A stretch of 25,622 nucleotides of DNA from Erythrobacter donghaensis (GTDB taxonomy: Bacteria > Pseudomonadota > Alphaproteobacteria > Sphingomonadales > Sphingomonadaceae), in the NCBI RefSeq assembly GCF_001557325.1, contig NZ_LSJS01000249.1, forward strand, positions 1 through 25,622, written 5' to 3'. Below are positions 13,882-22,931 of this stretch, one piece after another. Numbering within the stretch: position 1 is the first letter of the stretch; each line of letters starts with the position of its first letter. Below the pieces are notes generated by a model. That model searched no databases. It had not been told where the DNA came from and worked only from the letters and a program-made list of their open reading frames with translations. Made by a program: the position numbers and the translations under genes.

Positions 13882-13916
13882 GGGCGGCGCCAGCGATGGC
13901 GCCGCCCTTTTTCTTT
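13882..13916 (+). terminator. Rho-independent terminator of rplJL
   Basis: GGGCGGCGCC (13882-13891) pairs perfectly with GGCGCCGCCC (13898-13907) over a 6-nt loop, and TTTTTCTTT follows. It ends the rplJL transcript, so no read-through to a distant rpoB is needed or possible in this arrangement. Confidence 0.95.
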
Positions 13917-13980
13917 GCAGGCACGAACAAACGCGCGCGAGAACAGTGTTTTAACCCGCGCCTTTTATCATCTCGCCGCA

Positions 13981-14637
13981 ATGCGCGATGACTATCAGCA
14001 ACAGGCATTTCGCAAGGTGCAAGGCGCCCGCATCTCGCGCTGGATTCGCGAGAGTGAAGCCGGCTGGCTGTTCTACGGGCCGGACGGGACTGCTTGGCAC
14101 ATCTCCTCGAGCGAGGCCGAGCGATTGGAAGAAGAGGGGCTCGCGCTGGTCGAGCGCTCGCTCAACAAGGGATTTGCTGGTCTGCCCGGCTGGCGCAGGT
14201 TGATGATCATCTCGTTCGCGGCAGCCTTTGCCGCAATCCCGCTGCTGCCGGCCCATTGGGCAAGCCTCTTTATCGTGGCACACCTGTGGTTCATCGCGAC
14301 GATCCCGGTTATCGTTATCGTCGCGATCGGAAACGACGTCGCCTACGAGATTGCCCTGCGGCGTTGGCGTGAGGCGGTGGCCCTGCGGCTGAAGCGCCAG
14401 AAGCGCGGCGGGGTGCCACACCAGATCGCCGCCAAACACCGCCGCTACAACATCTTCCAGACAATCGTGATCCTCGGCGCGCTGGCCTACCTGGTCCGCG
14501 TCATCCTGATGATGGCAGACGTGATAGAGAGCGAGATCCACCTGCTCGATATGGCGATCCTCGCGGTCATGGTTCTCGCTTCTTGGCCGGCAGATCGGGT
14601 CAACCGCACCCATCGCCGCCGCAAATGGCTCGACTGA
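13981..14637 (+). CDS. Four-helix membrane protein of unknown function
   Basis: The product has 218 residues. The frame is open upstream through rplL, but the ATG at 13981 is the first one after the rplJL terminator, so I chose it. The N-terminal 70 residues are soluble and hydrophilic (MRDDYQQQAFRKVQGARISR..., with a WLFYGPDGTAWHISSSEAE stretch). Four membrane spans follow at about 74-92, 96-117, 158-179 and 186-205. A strongly basic cytoplasmic loop (RRWREAVALRLKRQKRGG) lies between spans two and three, and the tail ends HRRRKWLD, also basic. The positive-inside rule puts both ends and the central loop in the cytoplasm. I do not recognise the family. No Shine-Dalgarno sequence is present; a TATCAT box ends 9 nt before the ATG, which suggests a leaderless message. 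Confidence 0.75.
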   Translation: MRDDYQQQAFRKVQGARISRWIRESEAGWLFYGPDGTAWHISSSEAERLEEEGLALVERSLNKGFAGLPGWRRLMIISFAAAFAAIPLLPAHWASLFIVAHLWFIATIPVIVIVAIGNDVAYEIALRRWREAVALRLKRQKRGGVPHQIAAKHRRYNIFQTIVILGALAYLVRVILMMADVIESEIHLLDMAILAVMVLASWPADRVNRTHRRRKWLD

Positions 14638-14728
14638 CGGGCGCGCCACGGGCTTTTCCCCTTCCCCCGAATCGCCCCTGCGCCTATCCGGGCCGGCTTG
14701 CCTGACCGCGGGCACGCGAACCGACGAC

Positions 14729-16141
14729 ATGACACAGGCGACCACTCTCGACACGCCCGGCTGGGGGCAGGAACTGCGCGCGACGCTGGCGCTGGCGGTG
14801 CCGCTTGCCGCGACGAACCTGCTGCAGATGCTGATCCACGCGGTCGACGTGATCTTCATCGCGCGGCTCGGCGACACGCCGCTCGCCGCCTCGAGCCTCG
14901 GCATCGCGATCTTCGGTCTGACCCTGTGGGCGATGACCGGCCTGATCGGCGCCTGCGCCCCGCTGATCGCGGCCGAGCGCGGCCGCAAGCTCCACTCGGT
15001 GCGCGACATCCGCCGCACGGTGCGCATGGGGATGTGGGTGGCCGTGGCGTTCGGCCTCGTCGGCATGGGCATCGCTTTTGCGGGCGAGCCGCTGCTGCTG
15101 GCGAGCGGGCAGGAGCCCGCGATCGCGGCGATGGCGGGCGAGTTCCTGTTCGTGATCGCCTTCGCGATGATCCCGATGATCCTGGCCGGCGTGTTCCGCA
15201 TCTTCGTCGCCGCGCTCGGCAAGCCGGGCTATGCGACCGCGATCACCCTGCTGGCGCTGGGCACCAACCTGCTCGGCAACTGGACGCTGGTGTTCGGCAA
15301 TCTCGGCCTGCCGGCATTGGGCCTGCTGGGATCGGCCCTGTCGAGCGTCATCACCGCGCTCGCGATGCTCGTCGCCTATGTGGTGGTGATCGGGCGCGAC
15401 CGCAGCTTGCGGCGCTACCGCATCTTCGGGCGCTGGTGGCGGCCCGAGTGGACGCGGCTCAGGGAGATCATGGTGATCGGCACGCCGATTGCCCTGACCG
15501 TGCTGGCCGAGGCCGGGCTGTTCAGCGGCGCGGCGCTCCTGATGGGCCGCTTCGGCGAGACCGAACTCGCCGCGCACACCCTCGCCCTGAACCTCGCCGC
15601 GCTCGCCTTCCAGATTCCCTTCGGCACCGCGCAGGCGGCGACGATCCGGGTCGGCTTCCACCACGGCGCGGGCGACCGTCTCGCCGCGGGCCGTGCTGGG
15701 TGGGTGGCGATCGTGATCGGGACGGGGTTCATGTGCACCACCGCGCTCGCGATGATGCTGGTGCCGACGCTGCTGCTGCAGGTCTATATCGACCCCGGGG
15801 CTGCCGCCAATGCCGCGCTGGTGGGCTTTGCGGTGCAATATCTGACGCTCGCGGCGATCTTCCAGCTGGCGGACGGGGTGCAGGCGGTGGGCGCGGGCGC
15901 GCTCAGGGGCTTGCAGGACACCCGCGTGCCGATGTGGATTGCGATCTTCAGCTACTGGGTGCCCGGCTTCGGCATGGCGATTTGGCTCGGCTTCTATACC
16001 CCGCTCGAAGGGACGGGGGTGTGGATCGGGCTGGCGACAGGGCTGTTCTTCGCTGCCACGCTCCTGCTGTGGCGCTGGGCGCGGCGCGACCGGCTGGGGC
16101 TGACGGATTACGCGCCCTCCCCTCTCCCCGCCATCGCTTAA
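14729..16141 (+). CDS. MATE family efflux transporter
   Basis: The protein has 470 residues and about 12 hydrophobic spans, arranged as two six-helix halves, which is typical of the multidrug and toxin extrusion (NorM/DinF-like) family. These inner-membrane antiporters export cationic drugs or metabolites using a sodium or proton gradient. Family marks include VPLAATNLLQMLIHAVDVIF and ARLGDTPLAASSLG near the N-terminus, and later GAGALRGLQDTRVPMWIA, the counterpart in the second half. The substrate cannot be told from the sequence. The ATG chosen (14729) gives MTQATTLDTPGWGQELRATL; there is no clear ribosome-binding site. Its stop codon overlaps the stop of the convergent mscS-like gene within a TTAA tetranucleotide. 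Antisense open frames in this stretch are shadows. Confidence 0.93.
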   Translation: MTQATTLDTPGWGQELRATLALAVPLAATNLLQMLIHAVDVIFIARLGDTPLAASSLGIAIFGLTLWAMTGLIGACAPLIAAERGRKLHSVRDIRRTVRMGMWVAVAFGLVGMGIAFAGEPLLLASGQEPAIAAMAGEFLFVIAFAMIPMILAGVFRIFVAALGKPGYATAITLLALGTNLLGNWTLVFGNLGLPALGLLGSALSSVITALAMLVAYVVVIGRDRSLRRYRIFGRWWRPEWTRLREIMVIGTPIALTVLAEAGLFSGAALLMGRFGETELAAHTLALNLAALAFQIPFGTAQAATIRVGFHHGAGDRLAAGRAGWVAIVIGTGFMCTTALAMMLVPTLLLQVYIDPGAAANAALVGFAVQYLTLAAIFQLADGVQAVGAGALRGLQDTRVPMWIAIFSYWVPGFGMAIWLGFYTPLEGTGVWIGLATGLFFAATLLLWRWARRDRLGLTDYAPSPLPAIA

Positions 16142-16992
16142 CGCGCGGGCGCTGCCGCCGCAGCGACGCCGGTGGCGATATGCATGCCGAGCGCGTCGAA
16201 CCTCAGCTTCACGCTCTCGTTCAATGCCCATGACAGCGCGAGGAAGTCCGCCGCGTTGCACCACACCCTGAGGCCGACGCGCACCGCATTGTCGCCGAGC
16301 GCGGCGACGAAAGCGACCGGCGCGGGTTCGGCCAGCACCCGCGGATCGGCGGCGGCCAGCTCGAGCATCGCCGCCTTGGCCGCGGCCAGATCATCCGCAT
16401 AGGCGATCGGCACCACCAGCTCGAACCGCCGCGTGGGCATGCGCGAGGCGTTGACCACCGCCTTGTTCCAGAGCTCGTTGTTGGGAACCATGACATATTG
16501 CCCGTCGAGCTGGAGCAGCTCGGTGGTGAACAGGCCGATGGCCAGCACCGTCCCCGACACCGTCCCGGCGGTGATGAACTCGCCCACGCGGAAAGGCCGC
16601 TGGATGAGGATCATCACGCCCGCCGCCACGTTCGACAGCGTGCCCTGCAGCGCGAGGCCGACCGCCAGCGCGAGGCCGCCCAATGCGGCGATGATCGAGG
16701 TGGTCTGCACCCCGAACTGGGTGAGCACCGTCACCGCCACCACCACCCACAGCGCATACTTGATGATGTTGCTCAGGAACTTGGCGACGGTCGGCTCGAT
16801 CCGCGAATTGCCGGTCAGCGCGCGATCCGCCCAGCGCGAGAGCAGGCGGGCGAGGATCACGCCCGCCACCAGCACCGCGAGCGCGCCGGTGAGGTGGGCG
16901 AGGTTGATCTTGAGCCACAGCCACGCCTCCTGCGCGACGTTGATCTCGTCGCTCATCGCGGCAAGGCGGGAGGGCAGCTTCGGGGCGGACAT
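16138..16992 (-). CDS. Small-conductance mechanosensitive channel (MscS family)
   Basis: The protein has 284 residues, close to the 286 of E. coli MscS. MscS channels sit in the inner membrane as heptamers and open under tension to release solutes during osmotic downshock. Spans lie at about residues 30-52, 72-92 and 95-127. The third is the Gly/Ala-rich pore helix (ALGGLALAVGLALQGTLSN) followed by the signature ILIQRPFRVGEFI. The beta domain and C-terminal alpha/beta domain complete it, ending in an Ala-rich tail. I chose the ATG at 16990-16992 (MSAPKLPSRLAAMSDE); an AAGGAG lies 12 nt upstream, rather far. The internal ATG 12 codons later is possible. Its stop overlaps that of the convergent MATE gene by 4 nt. 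Confidence 0.93.
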   Translation of the reverse strand: MSAPKLPSRLAAMSDEINVAQEAWLWLKINLAHLTGALAVLVAGVILARLLSRWADRALTGNSRIEPTVAKFLSNIIKYALWVVVAVTVLTQFGVQTTSIIAALGGLALAVGLALQGTLSNVAAGVMILIQRPFRVGEFITAGTVSGTVLAIGLFTTELLQLDGQYVMVPNNELWNKAVVNASRMPTRRFELVVPIAYADDLAAAKAAMLELAAADPRVLAEPAPVAFVAALGDNAVRVGLRVWCNAADFLALSWALNESVKLRFDALGMHIATGVAAAAAPAR

Positions 16993-17104
16993 CGTGCGTC
17001 TGGGCTCCTTGGGGGCGAGCGCGCCGGGATAACCGAGCTGGCCCGCACTGACCACCCCGGTCCGCAAAAGCGCATCGCTCGCAAATTTTTTGCGCAGCTG
17101 GGGG

Positions 17105-17132
17105 TTGATTCATTCCACCCCCGCGACCAAAT
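17105..17132 (+). promoter_or_regulatory. Possible groESL promoter
   Basis: TTGATT (17105-17110) and CCAAAT (17127-17132) are 16 nt apart, immediately upstream of the CIRCE element. The pair could serve sigma70, or loosely resembles a heat-shock sigma32 promoter. The -10 match is weak, so the exact assignment is tentative. Confidence 0.35.
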
Positions 17133-17141
17133 GCCCGCCCG

Positions 17142-17168
17142 TTGGCACTCTCGAGAGGGGAGTGCCAA
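17142..17168 (+). promoter_or_regulatory. CIRCE operator (HrcA-binding site) of groESL
   Basis: A perfect inverted repeat, TTGGCACTC-N9-GAGTGCCAA, lies 33 nt before groES. It matches the CIRCE consensus (TTAGCACTC-N9-GAGTGCTAA) except for one symmetric A-to-G and T-to-C change. HrcA binds CIRCE to repress chaperonin genes at normal temperature, so this operon should be induced by heat. hrcA itself is not in the window. Confidence 0.95.
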
Positions 17169-17201
17169 GCACACTCACCATTTCAAGGAAAGGTCATACA
17201 C

Positions 17202-17516
17202 ATGGCATTTCGTCCGCTGCACGACCGCGTTGTGGTCCGTCGTATCGAGGCCGACCAGAAGACCGCTGGCGGCATCATCATCCCCGACAGCGCCCAGGAA
17301 AAGCCGAGCGAAGGCGAAGTCATCGCCGTGGGCGAGGGCGCCCGTGACGACGACGGCGACCGCATCCCGCTCGACGTGAAGGTCGGCGACCGCGTGCTCT
17401 TCGGCAAGTGGTCGGGCACCGAAGTCAAGATCAACGGGGAAGACCTGCTGATCATGAAGGAAAGCGACATCATGGGCATTCTCGAGCCCGTCGCGGCGGC
17501 CGCCAAGGCGGCCTGA
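17202..17516 (+). CDS. groES: Co-chaperonin GroES
   Basis: GroES, 104 residues, is the heptameric lid that closes the GroEL folding chamber. The sequence starts [20 protein letters not shown] and contains the mobile-loop segment [18 protein letters not shown], whose IIIP residues contact GroEL. The rest of the beta barrel includes [19 protein letters not shown]. An AAGGAAAGG purine run lies upstream of the ATG. The frame is open 20 codons further 5', but those codons run through the CIRCE element. Length is in the usual range (95-105). groEL follows after 50 nt, and the operon is controlled by the CIRCE element. Confidence 0.99.
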   Translation: MAFRPLHDRVVVRRIEADQKTAGGIIIPDSAQEKPSEGEVIAVGEGARDDDGDRIPLDVKVGDRVLFGKWSGTEVKINGEDLLIMKESDIMGILEPVAAAAKAA

Positions 17517-17524
17517 TCGACTGA

Positions 17525-19198
<1,674 letters not shown>

Positions 19199-19320
19199 GC
19201 CGCTAGGGCGGGCGGAGCGAGCCACGCTCGCACCGCCTCGCCCAAGGCCGGCCAGCGGGGCGCCCCGCGCCCCGTCTGACGACTCCGGCTTTGCCGGAGG
19301 CGGCCTCAGCCAAAAACAGA

Positions 19321-19356
19321 AAGCCCCGGCGGTTCGCACCGCCGGGGCTTTTCTGT
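19321..19356. terminator. Bidirectional terminator after groEL
   Basis: AAGCCCCGGCGGT (19321-19333) pairs perfectly with ACCGCCGGGGCTT (19338-19350) over a TCGC loop. A T-rich run follows on the plus strand and A-rich sequence precedes it, so it could work in both directions. An extra CTCCGGC-TTT-GCCGGAG hairpin lies about 30 nt upstream without a T run. Confidence 0.92.
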
Positions 19357-19409
19357 TAGGGTGCCTGCAATCGGGGGCGATGACACGACGACATCAAAGG
19401 AAACCCACG

Positions 19410-19817
19410 ATGAAGCTGCCCCACAATGCCCACGTCGCCCTGATCGACGGCGAGAACTTCACGCTGTTCCGCAACGAGGGCCAGATGTTCGAGCCCAAGC
19501 TGGTGGAGATCGCCAAGCCTTCGCTCGACCCGACGAACTTCAGCGCGGGCGTGCGCCATCAGGATTCGGGCCGAAAGCCCGACAGCACGGATCTGGGCGA
19601 ACTGGCCCATGGGGCAGCGGCGACCGAATGGCTCAACGCCAGGGCCATTGCCGGAGAGATCGAGGCACTGCTGATCATCGCCGATCCCAAGACCCTGGGC
19701 GAGATGCGTCACCACTACCATTCCGAACTGTCGGAGCGGATCGTGGGCGAGATCGACAAGACCCTGACCGGCCAGCCGACCGGACGGATCGAGGCGGCCA
19801 TCTCGGCGGCAGAGTGA
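19410..19817 (+). CDS. Host-attachment family protein (baeRF-like)
   Basis: The protein has 135 residues. An AAAGGA motif lies 8 nt before the ATG at 19410; an ATG at 19380 in the same frame would add ten basic residues and has no ribosome-binding site. The sequence MKLPHNAHVALIDGENFTLF, followed by PSLDPTNFSAGVRHQDSGR, then DLGELAHGAAATEWLNARA and LLIIADPKTLGEMRHHYH, matches the family annotated 'protein required for attachment to host cells', first named from Agrobacterium. The family belongs to the bacterial eRF1-like (baeRF) superfamily, so a role in translation stress has been proposed; a direct attachment role is not secure. The protein is soluble, with no signal peptide. The gene stands alone between two bidirectional terminators. 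Confidence 0.85.
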   Translation: MKLPHNAHVALIDGENFTLFRNEGQMFEPKLVEIAKPSLDPTNFSAGVRHQDSGRKPDSTDLGELAHGAAATEWLNARAIAGEIEALLIIADPKTLGEMRHHYHSELSERIVGEIDKTLTGQPTGRIEAAISAAE

Positions 19818-19864
19818 CCTGCCGCACGGCAGGGGGCCCGGCCTGACCGGACTCAAGCAATCAG

Positions 19865-19900
19865 AAAACCCCGGCGGAAGCGTCCGCCGGGGTTTTTCTT
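19865..19900. terminator. Bidirectional terminator between convergent genes
   Basis: AAAACCCCGGCGGA (19865-19878) pairs perfectly with TCCGCCGGGGTTTT (19883-19896) over an AGCG loop, with a T run after it on both strands. It serves the host-attachment gene from the left and the haloperoxidase-like hydrolase from the right; the hydrolase stop codon (19899-19901) touches the T run. Confidence 0.93.
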
Positions 19901-20729
19901 ATCTCCGGATGAAGGAGAGCAACTCGGCGTTGATCAGCTCCGGGTGGGTCGCGAACAGCGCGTGGCTGAGACCAGGATAGGTCTTGAGCGTTCCGCTCTG
20001 CAGCAGCTTGATCGCCGTGCGTGCGGAGGCGTCAATGGGGACGATCTGGTCATCCTCCCCGTGGATCAGCAGCACCGGCTGGGTAACGGCCTTGAGATCC
20101 TCGGTGAAATCGGTTTCCGAGAAGGCCGCGATGCAATCGTAATGGGCCTTCGCGCCGCCCATCATGCCCTGCCGCCACCAATTCTGGATCATCCCCTCGT
20201 GCACCTCGGCGCCTTCGCGGTTGAAGCCGAAGAAGGGGCCGCTCGGGATATCGCGGTAGAATTGCGCGCGGTTCTTGACCAGCGCGGTGCGAAAGCCGTC
20301 GAAGACCTCGATCGGCAGGCCGAGCGGATAGGCCTCGGTCTTCAGCATGATCGGCGGCACCGCGCCGATCAGCACCGCCTTGGCGACCCGCCCCGGCTCG
20401 GCGCGGGCGACATAGCGGATCGCCTCGCCCCCGCCGGTCGAATGCCCGATGTGGACCGCATCCCTGAGGTCGAGCGCGGCTGCCAGTTCGATGACGTCGG
20501 CGGCGTAGGTGTCCATCTCGTTGCCGGTGTCGGTCTGGTCGGAGCGGCCGTGCCCGCGCCGGTCGTGGGCGATCACGCGGAAGCCCTCGCCCAGGAAGAA
20601 CAGCATCTGGTTGTCCCAGTCGTCGCTGCTCAGCGGCCAGCCATGATGGAAGACGAGAGCGGGGGCGTCCTTCGGCCCCCAGTCCTTGTAGAACAGGTTG
20701 GTGCCATCGGCGGTGGTGATGAACGGCAT
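19899..20729 (-). CDS. Alpha/beta hydrolase, non-heme chloroperoxidase/arylesterase type
   Basis: The protein has 276 residues, the exact size class of cofactor-free haloperoxidases and arylesterases. An AAGGAG sits 8 nt before the ATG at 20727-20729. It begins MPFITTADGTNLFYKDWGPK. The oxyanion HHGWPLSSDDWDNQ segment is followed by AHDRRGHGRSDQ. The nucleophile elbow GHSTGGGEA has the serine at residue 97; the acid is the aspartate at about 227 in LIHGEDDQIVP and the histidine is at about 256 in GLSHALF, so the triad is complete. No signal peptide is present, so it is cytoplasmic. Such enzymes hydrolyse esters and, with an organic acid, form peracids; the natural substrate is unknown. Its 5' neighbour, across a 373-nt gap, is divergent. 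Confidence 0.93.
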   Translation of the reverse strand: MPFITTADGTNLFYKDWGPKDAPALVFHHGWPLSSDDWDNQMLFFLGEGFRVIAHDRRGHGRSDQTDTGNEMDTYAADVIELAAALDLRDAVHIGHSTGGGEAIRYVARAEPGRVAKAVLIGAVPPIMLKTEAYPLGLPIEVFDGFRTALVKNRAQFYRDIPSGPFFGFNREGAEVHEGMIQNWWRQGMMGGAKAHYDCIAAFSETDFTEDLKAVTQPVLLIHGEDDQIVPIDASARTAIKLLQSGTLKTYPGLSHALFATHPELINAELLSFIRR

Positions 20730-21102
20730 GTGGTCGGCTCCTTCGAAAAGCGAGGCGGCCCGCAGCACGCAGCGCGAGGTGCGGCCCGGTCGGAACAGGC
20801 GTAACGGCGTCGGCCGTCGGCTTCTTGTCGGACGCGCCCCCTAAGCGCGGCCGCACTCCCATTCCGAGAGACTCGCGACCCGTGATCGGTGCGGCGCGCA
20901 CGAAGGTGCCACGAAGCGGGCTGCGGAGATACCGGATTTCTGCGCGCGGCTGCGCGCTTGTTCGACCAGCGGCGCCGCAAGGCGGGCGGCGCGTGGGCGG
21001 CGGGTAATGCAGGATAGGGGTGGAGCGCAGGCGAGCGGCCACATTCGCGGGCGACACCACGGCCGCCCCTTGGCGCGGCTCCTTCCCCGCGAAAGGACTG
21101 CG
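20730..21102. other. Divergent intergenic gap of 373 nt without a recognised gene
   Basis: Very GC-rich. It contains short self-complementary blocks such as GCGCGC-GGCT-GCGCGC (about 20941-20956), but I see no convincing pair of promoter hexamers for either flanking gene and no reading frame with a ribosome-binding site. It must hold the promoters of the hydrolase (-) and the SRPBCC gene (+). Confidence 0.5.
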
Positions 21103-21756
21103 ATGAAACACGACAACCCGAGCCGATGGCCCTATCTCGCGCTGGCCGGGATCGGCCTCGCCGCGCTCCCGCTCGCCGCAGCGGCACGGCGGCGCCGCCG
21201 CCATGATGTCGATCCCGACAGCGCGCCGGGCTACACCGCGCGCCGCAATTTCGGCGAATACCGCGTGGTCGGCCGCAGCGTCACCATCGCCCGCCCGCGC
21301 GCCGAGCTGTTCGCCTTCTGGCGCGATTTCCAGAACCTGCCGCACTTCATGGCGAACCTCGAGAAGATCGAGCCCGGCGGCGAACCCGGCCACGCCACCT
21401 GGCACATTCGCGCGCCCGGCGGCCGGGTCTACGCCGTCGACACCCGCATCGCGCGCGAGGTCGATGGCGAGCTGATCGCCTGGCGCTCCACCGAGGACAG
21501 CGATATCGACACCGAGGGCCGCGTCACCTTCGAGGACGCACCGGGCGAGCGCGGCACCCGCGTCAGCCTGATCATCGCCTACAAGCCGAAGGCCGGCGCG
21601 CTCGGCGATGCGATCGCCACGCTCGCGCGGCGGAGTCCCGAAATGCAGGCGCGGCACGACCTCAAGCGCTTCAAGATGCTGATGGAGACCGGCGAGATCG
21701 CCACCTCCGCCCGCACCCGCGACGAACAGCAACACCAGCTCGAGGAGGCCCGCTGA
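21103..21756 (+). CDS. Membrane-anchored SRPBCC family protein
   Basis: The protein has 217 residues; AAAGGA lies 6 nt before the ATG at 21103. Residues 9-28 ([20 protein letters not shown]) form one N-terminal span, followed at once by RRRRRH, so the C-terminal domain should lie in the cytoplasm. Residues from about 54 to 195 resemble the cyclase/dehydrase (START-like, SRPBCC) fold: [21 protein letters not shown] at the front (split [15 protein letters not shown] and [20 protein letters not shown]), then [20 protein letters not shown]. These domains bind hydrophobic ligands; similar anchored forms occur in alphaproteobacteria near stress genes. The stop overlaps the start of the zinc dehydrogenase gene (TGATG), so the two are translationally coupled and may share a pathway. 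Confidence 0.85.
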   Translation: MKHDNPSRWPYLALAGIGLAALPLAAAARRRRRHDVDPDSAPGYTARRNFGEYRVVGRSVTIARPRAELFAFWRDFQNLPHFMANLEKIEPGGEPGHATWHIRAPGGRVYAVDTRIAREVDGELIAWRSTEDSDIDTEGRVTFEDAPGERGTRVSLIIAYKPKAGALGDAIATLARRSPEMQARHDLKRFKMLMETGEIATSARTRDEQQHQLEEAR

Positions 21757-22931
21757 TGCGCGCTCTGACATGGCAAGGCACCAAGAAGGTCAGCGTCGAG
21801 ACCGTCGATGACCCGGAAATCGTCAACCCGCGCGATGCGATCATTCGCGTCACCGCGACCGCAATCTGCGGCAGCGACCTGCACCTCTATGACGGGGTGA
21901 TCCCCTCGATGCAGGCGGGCGACATCCTCGGCCATGAGTTCATGGGCGAGGTGGTGGAGACCGGCAGCGACAGCACGCTCGAGAAGGGCCAGCGCGTGGT
22001 GGTGCCCTTCACCATCTCCTGCGGCGGGTGCTTCCACTGCCGCATCACCCAGTACAGCGCCTGCGAGAACTCCAACCCGGCCGAAAAGCAGGACATGTCG
22101 GAGAAGCTCTACGGCCATCCCATGGCCGGGATCTTCGGCTATTCGCACATGACCGGCGGCTATTCGGGCGGGCAGGCGGAATATGTGCGCGTGCCCTTCT
22201 CCGATGTCGGCCCGATCGTGGTGCCCGACTATCTGGATGACGAGAAGGTGCTGTTCCTCTCCGACATCCTCCCCACCGGATGGATGGCGGCCGAGAATGC
22301 CGAGATCGGGCCGGACGATACCGTCGCGGTCTGGGGCTGCGGCCCCGTGGGGCTGTTCGCGGTGCAATCGGCGCTGCTGATGGGCGCGGCCAAGGTGATC
22401 GCGATCGATCACTACCCGCATCGGCTCGAACTCGCCCGCCAGCTGGGGGCCGAGACGATCAACTTCCGCACCTCCGACGTGCGCGAGGCACTGATGGAGA
22501 TGTCGGGCGGGATCGGGGTCGACGCGGTGATCGACGCGGTGGGGATGGAGGCGCACGGCTTTGCGATCGACAACATGCTCGACATCGCCAAGCAGACCGT
22601 CGGCATCGGCGCCGACCGGGCGAGCGCGCTCAAGCAGGCGATCCTTGCGGTGCGGCCGGGCGGGCGGGTCTCGGTGCCCGGCGTCTATGGCGGGATGACC
22701 GACAAGTTTCCGCTAGGTGCGCTGATGGAGAAGGGCCTCCAGATCCGCACCGGGCAGACCCATGTGCAGCGCTACCTGAAAGACCTGCTCGGTAAGATCG
22801 AGGAGGGCGAGATCGACACCACCTTCCTCATCAGCCACCGCCTCCCGCTGGAAGAGGCGGCCGAGGGCTACCGGCAGTTCCGCGACGCGCAGGACAGCTG
22901 GACCAAGGTGGTGCTGAAGCCAGGGGGCTAG
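21756..22931 (+). CDS. Zinc-dependent alcohol dehydrogenase, formaldehyde-dehydrogenase-like
   Basis: The protein has 391 residues and the medium-chain dehydrogenase/reductase fold. The catalytic zinc site is built by C38, H60 and E61 ([12 protein letters not shown] and [10 protein letters not shown]) and probably D170. The structural zinc is bound by C89, C92, C95 and C103 ([16 protein letters not shown]). The NAD-binding GCGPVG motif is at 194-199. The inserted segment around residues 105-140 and the [12 protein letters not shown] region resemble the glutathione-independent formaldehyde dehydrogenase-like subgroup, which oxidises alcohols or aldehydes with NAD. The exact substrate is not evident. 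The start overlaps the SRPBCC stop by 1 nt, with GAGGAGG just upstream. The stop overlaps that of the convergent hydrolase in a CTAG. Confidence 0.94.
   Translation: MRALTWQGTKKVSVETVDDPEIVNPRDAIIRVTATAICGSDLHLYDGVIPSMQAGDILGHEFMGEVVETGSDSTLEKGQRVVVPFTISCGGCFHCRITQYSACENSNPAEKQDMSEKLYGHPMAGIFGYSHMTGGYSGGQAEYVRVPFSDVGPIVVPDYLDDEKVLFLSDILPTGWMAAENAEIGPDDTVAVWGCGPVGLFAVQSALLMGAAKVIAIDHYPHRLELARQLGAETINFRTSDVREALMEMSGGIGVDAVIDAVGMEAHGFAIDNMLDIAKQTVGIGADRASALKQAILAVRPGGRVSVPGVYGGMTDKFPLGALMEKGLQIRTGQTHVQRYLKDLLGKIEEGEIDTTFLISHRLPLEEAAEGYRQFRDAQDSWTKVVLKPGG

Noticed and set aside
13555..13980. Frame running from within rplL into the four-helix membrane protein, as if a fusion
   Set aside because: The first 142 codons are an out-of-frame reading of rplL and its terminator; the membrane gene starts at 13981.
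20792..20818. Possible EcfG general-stress promoter (GGAAC ... CGTC) in the divergent gap
   Set aside because: The spacing is 18 nt and the second box is CGTC, not the CGTT expected, so I do not call it.
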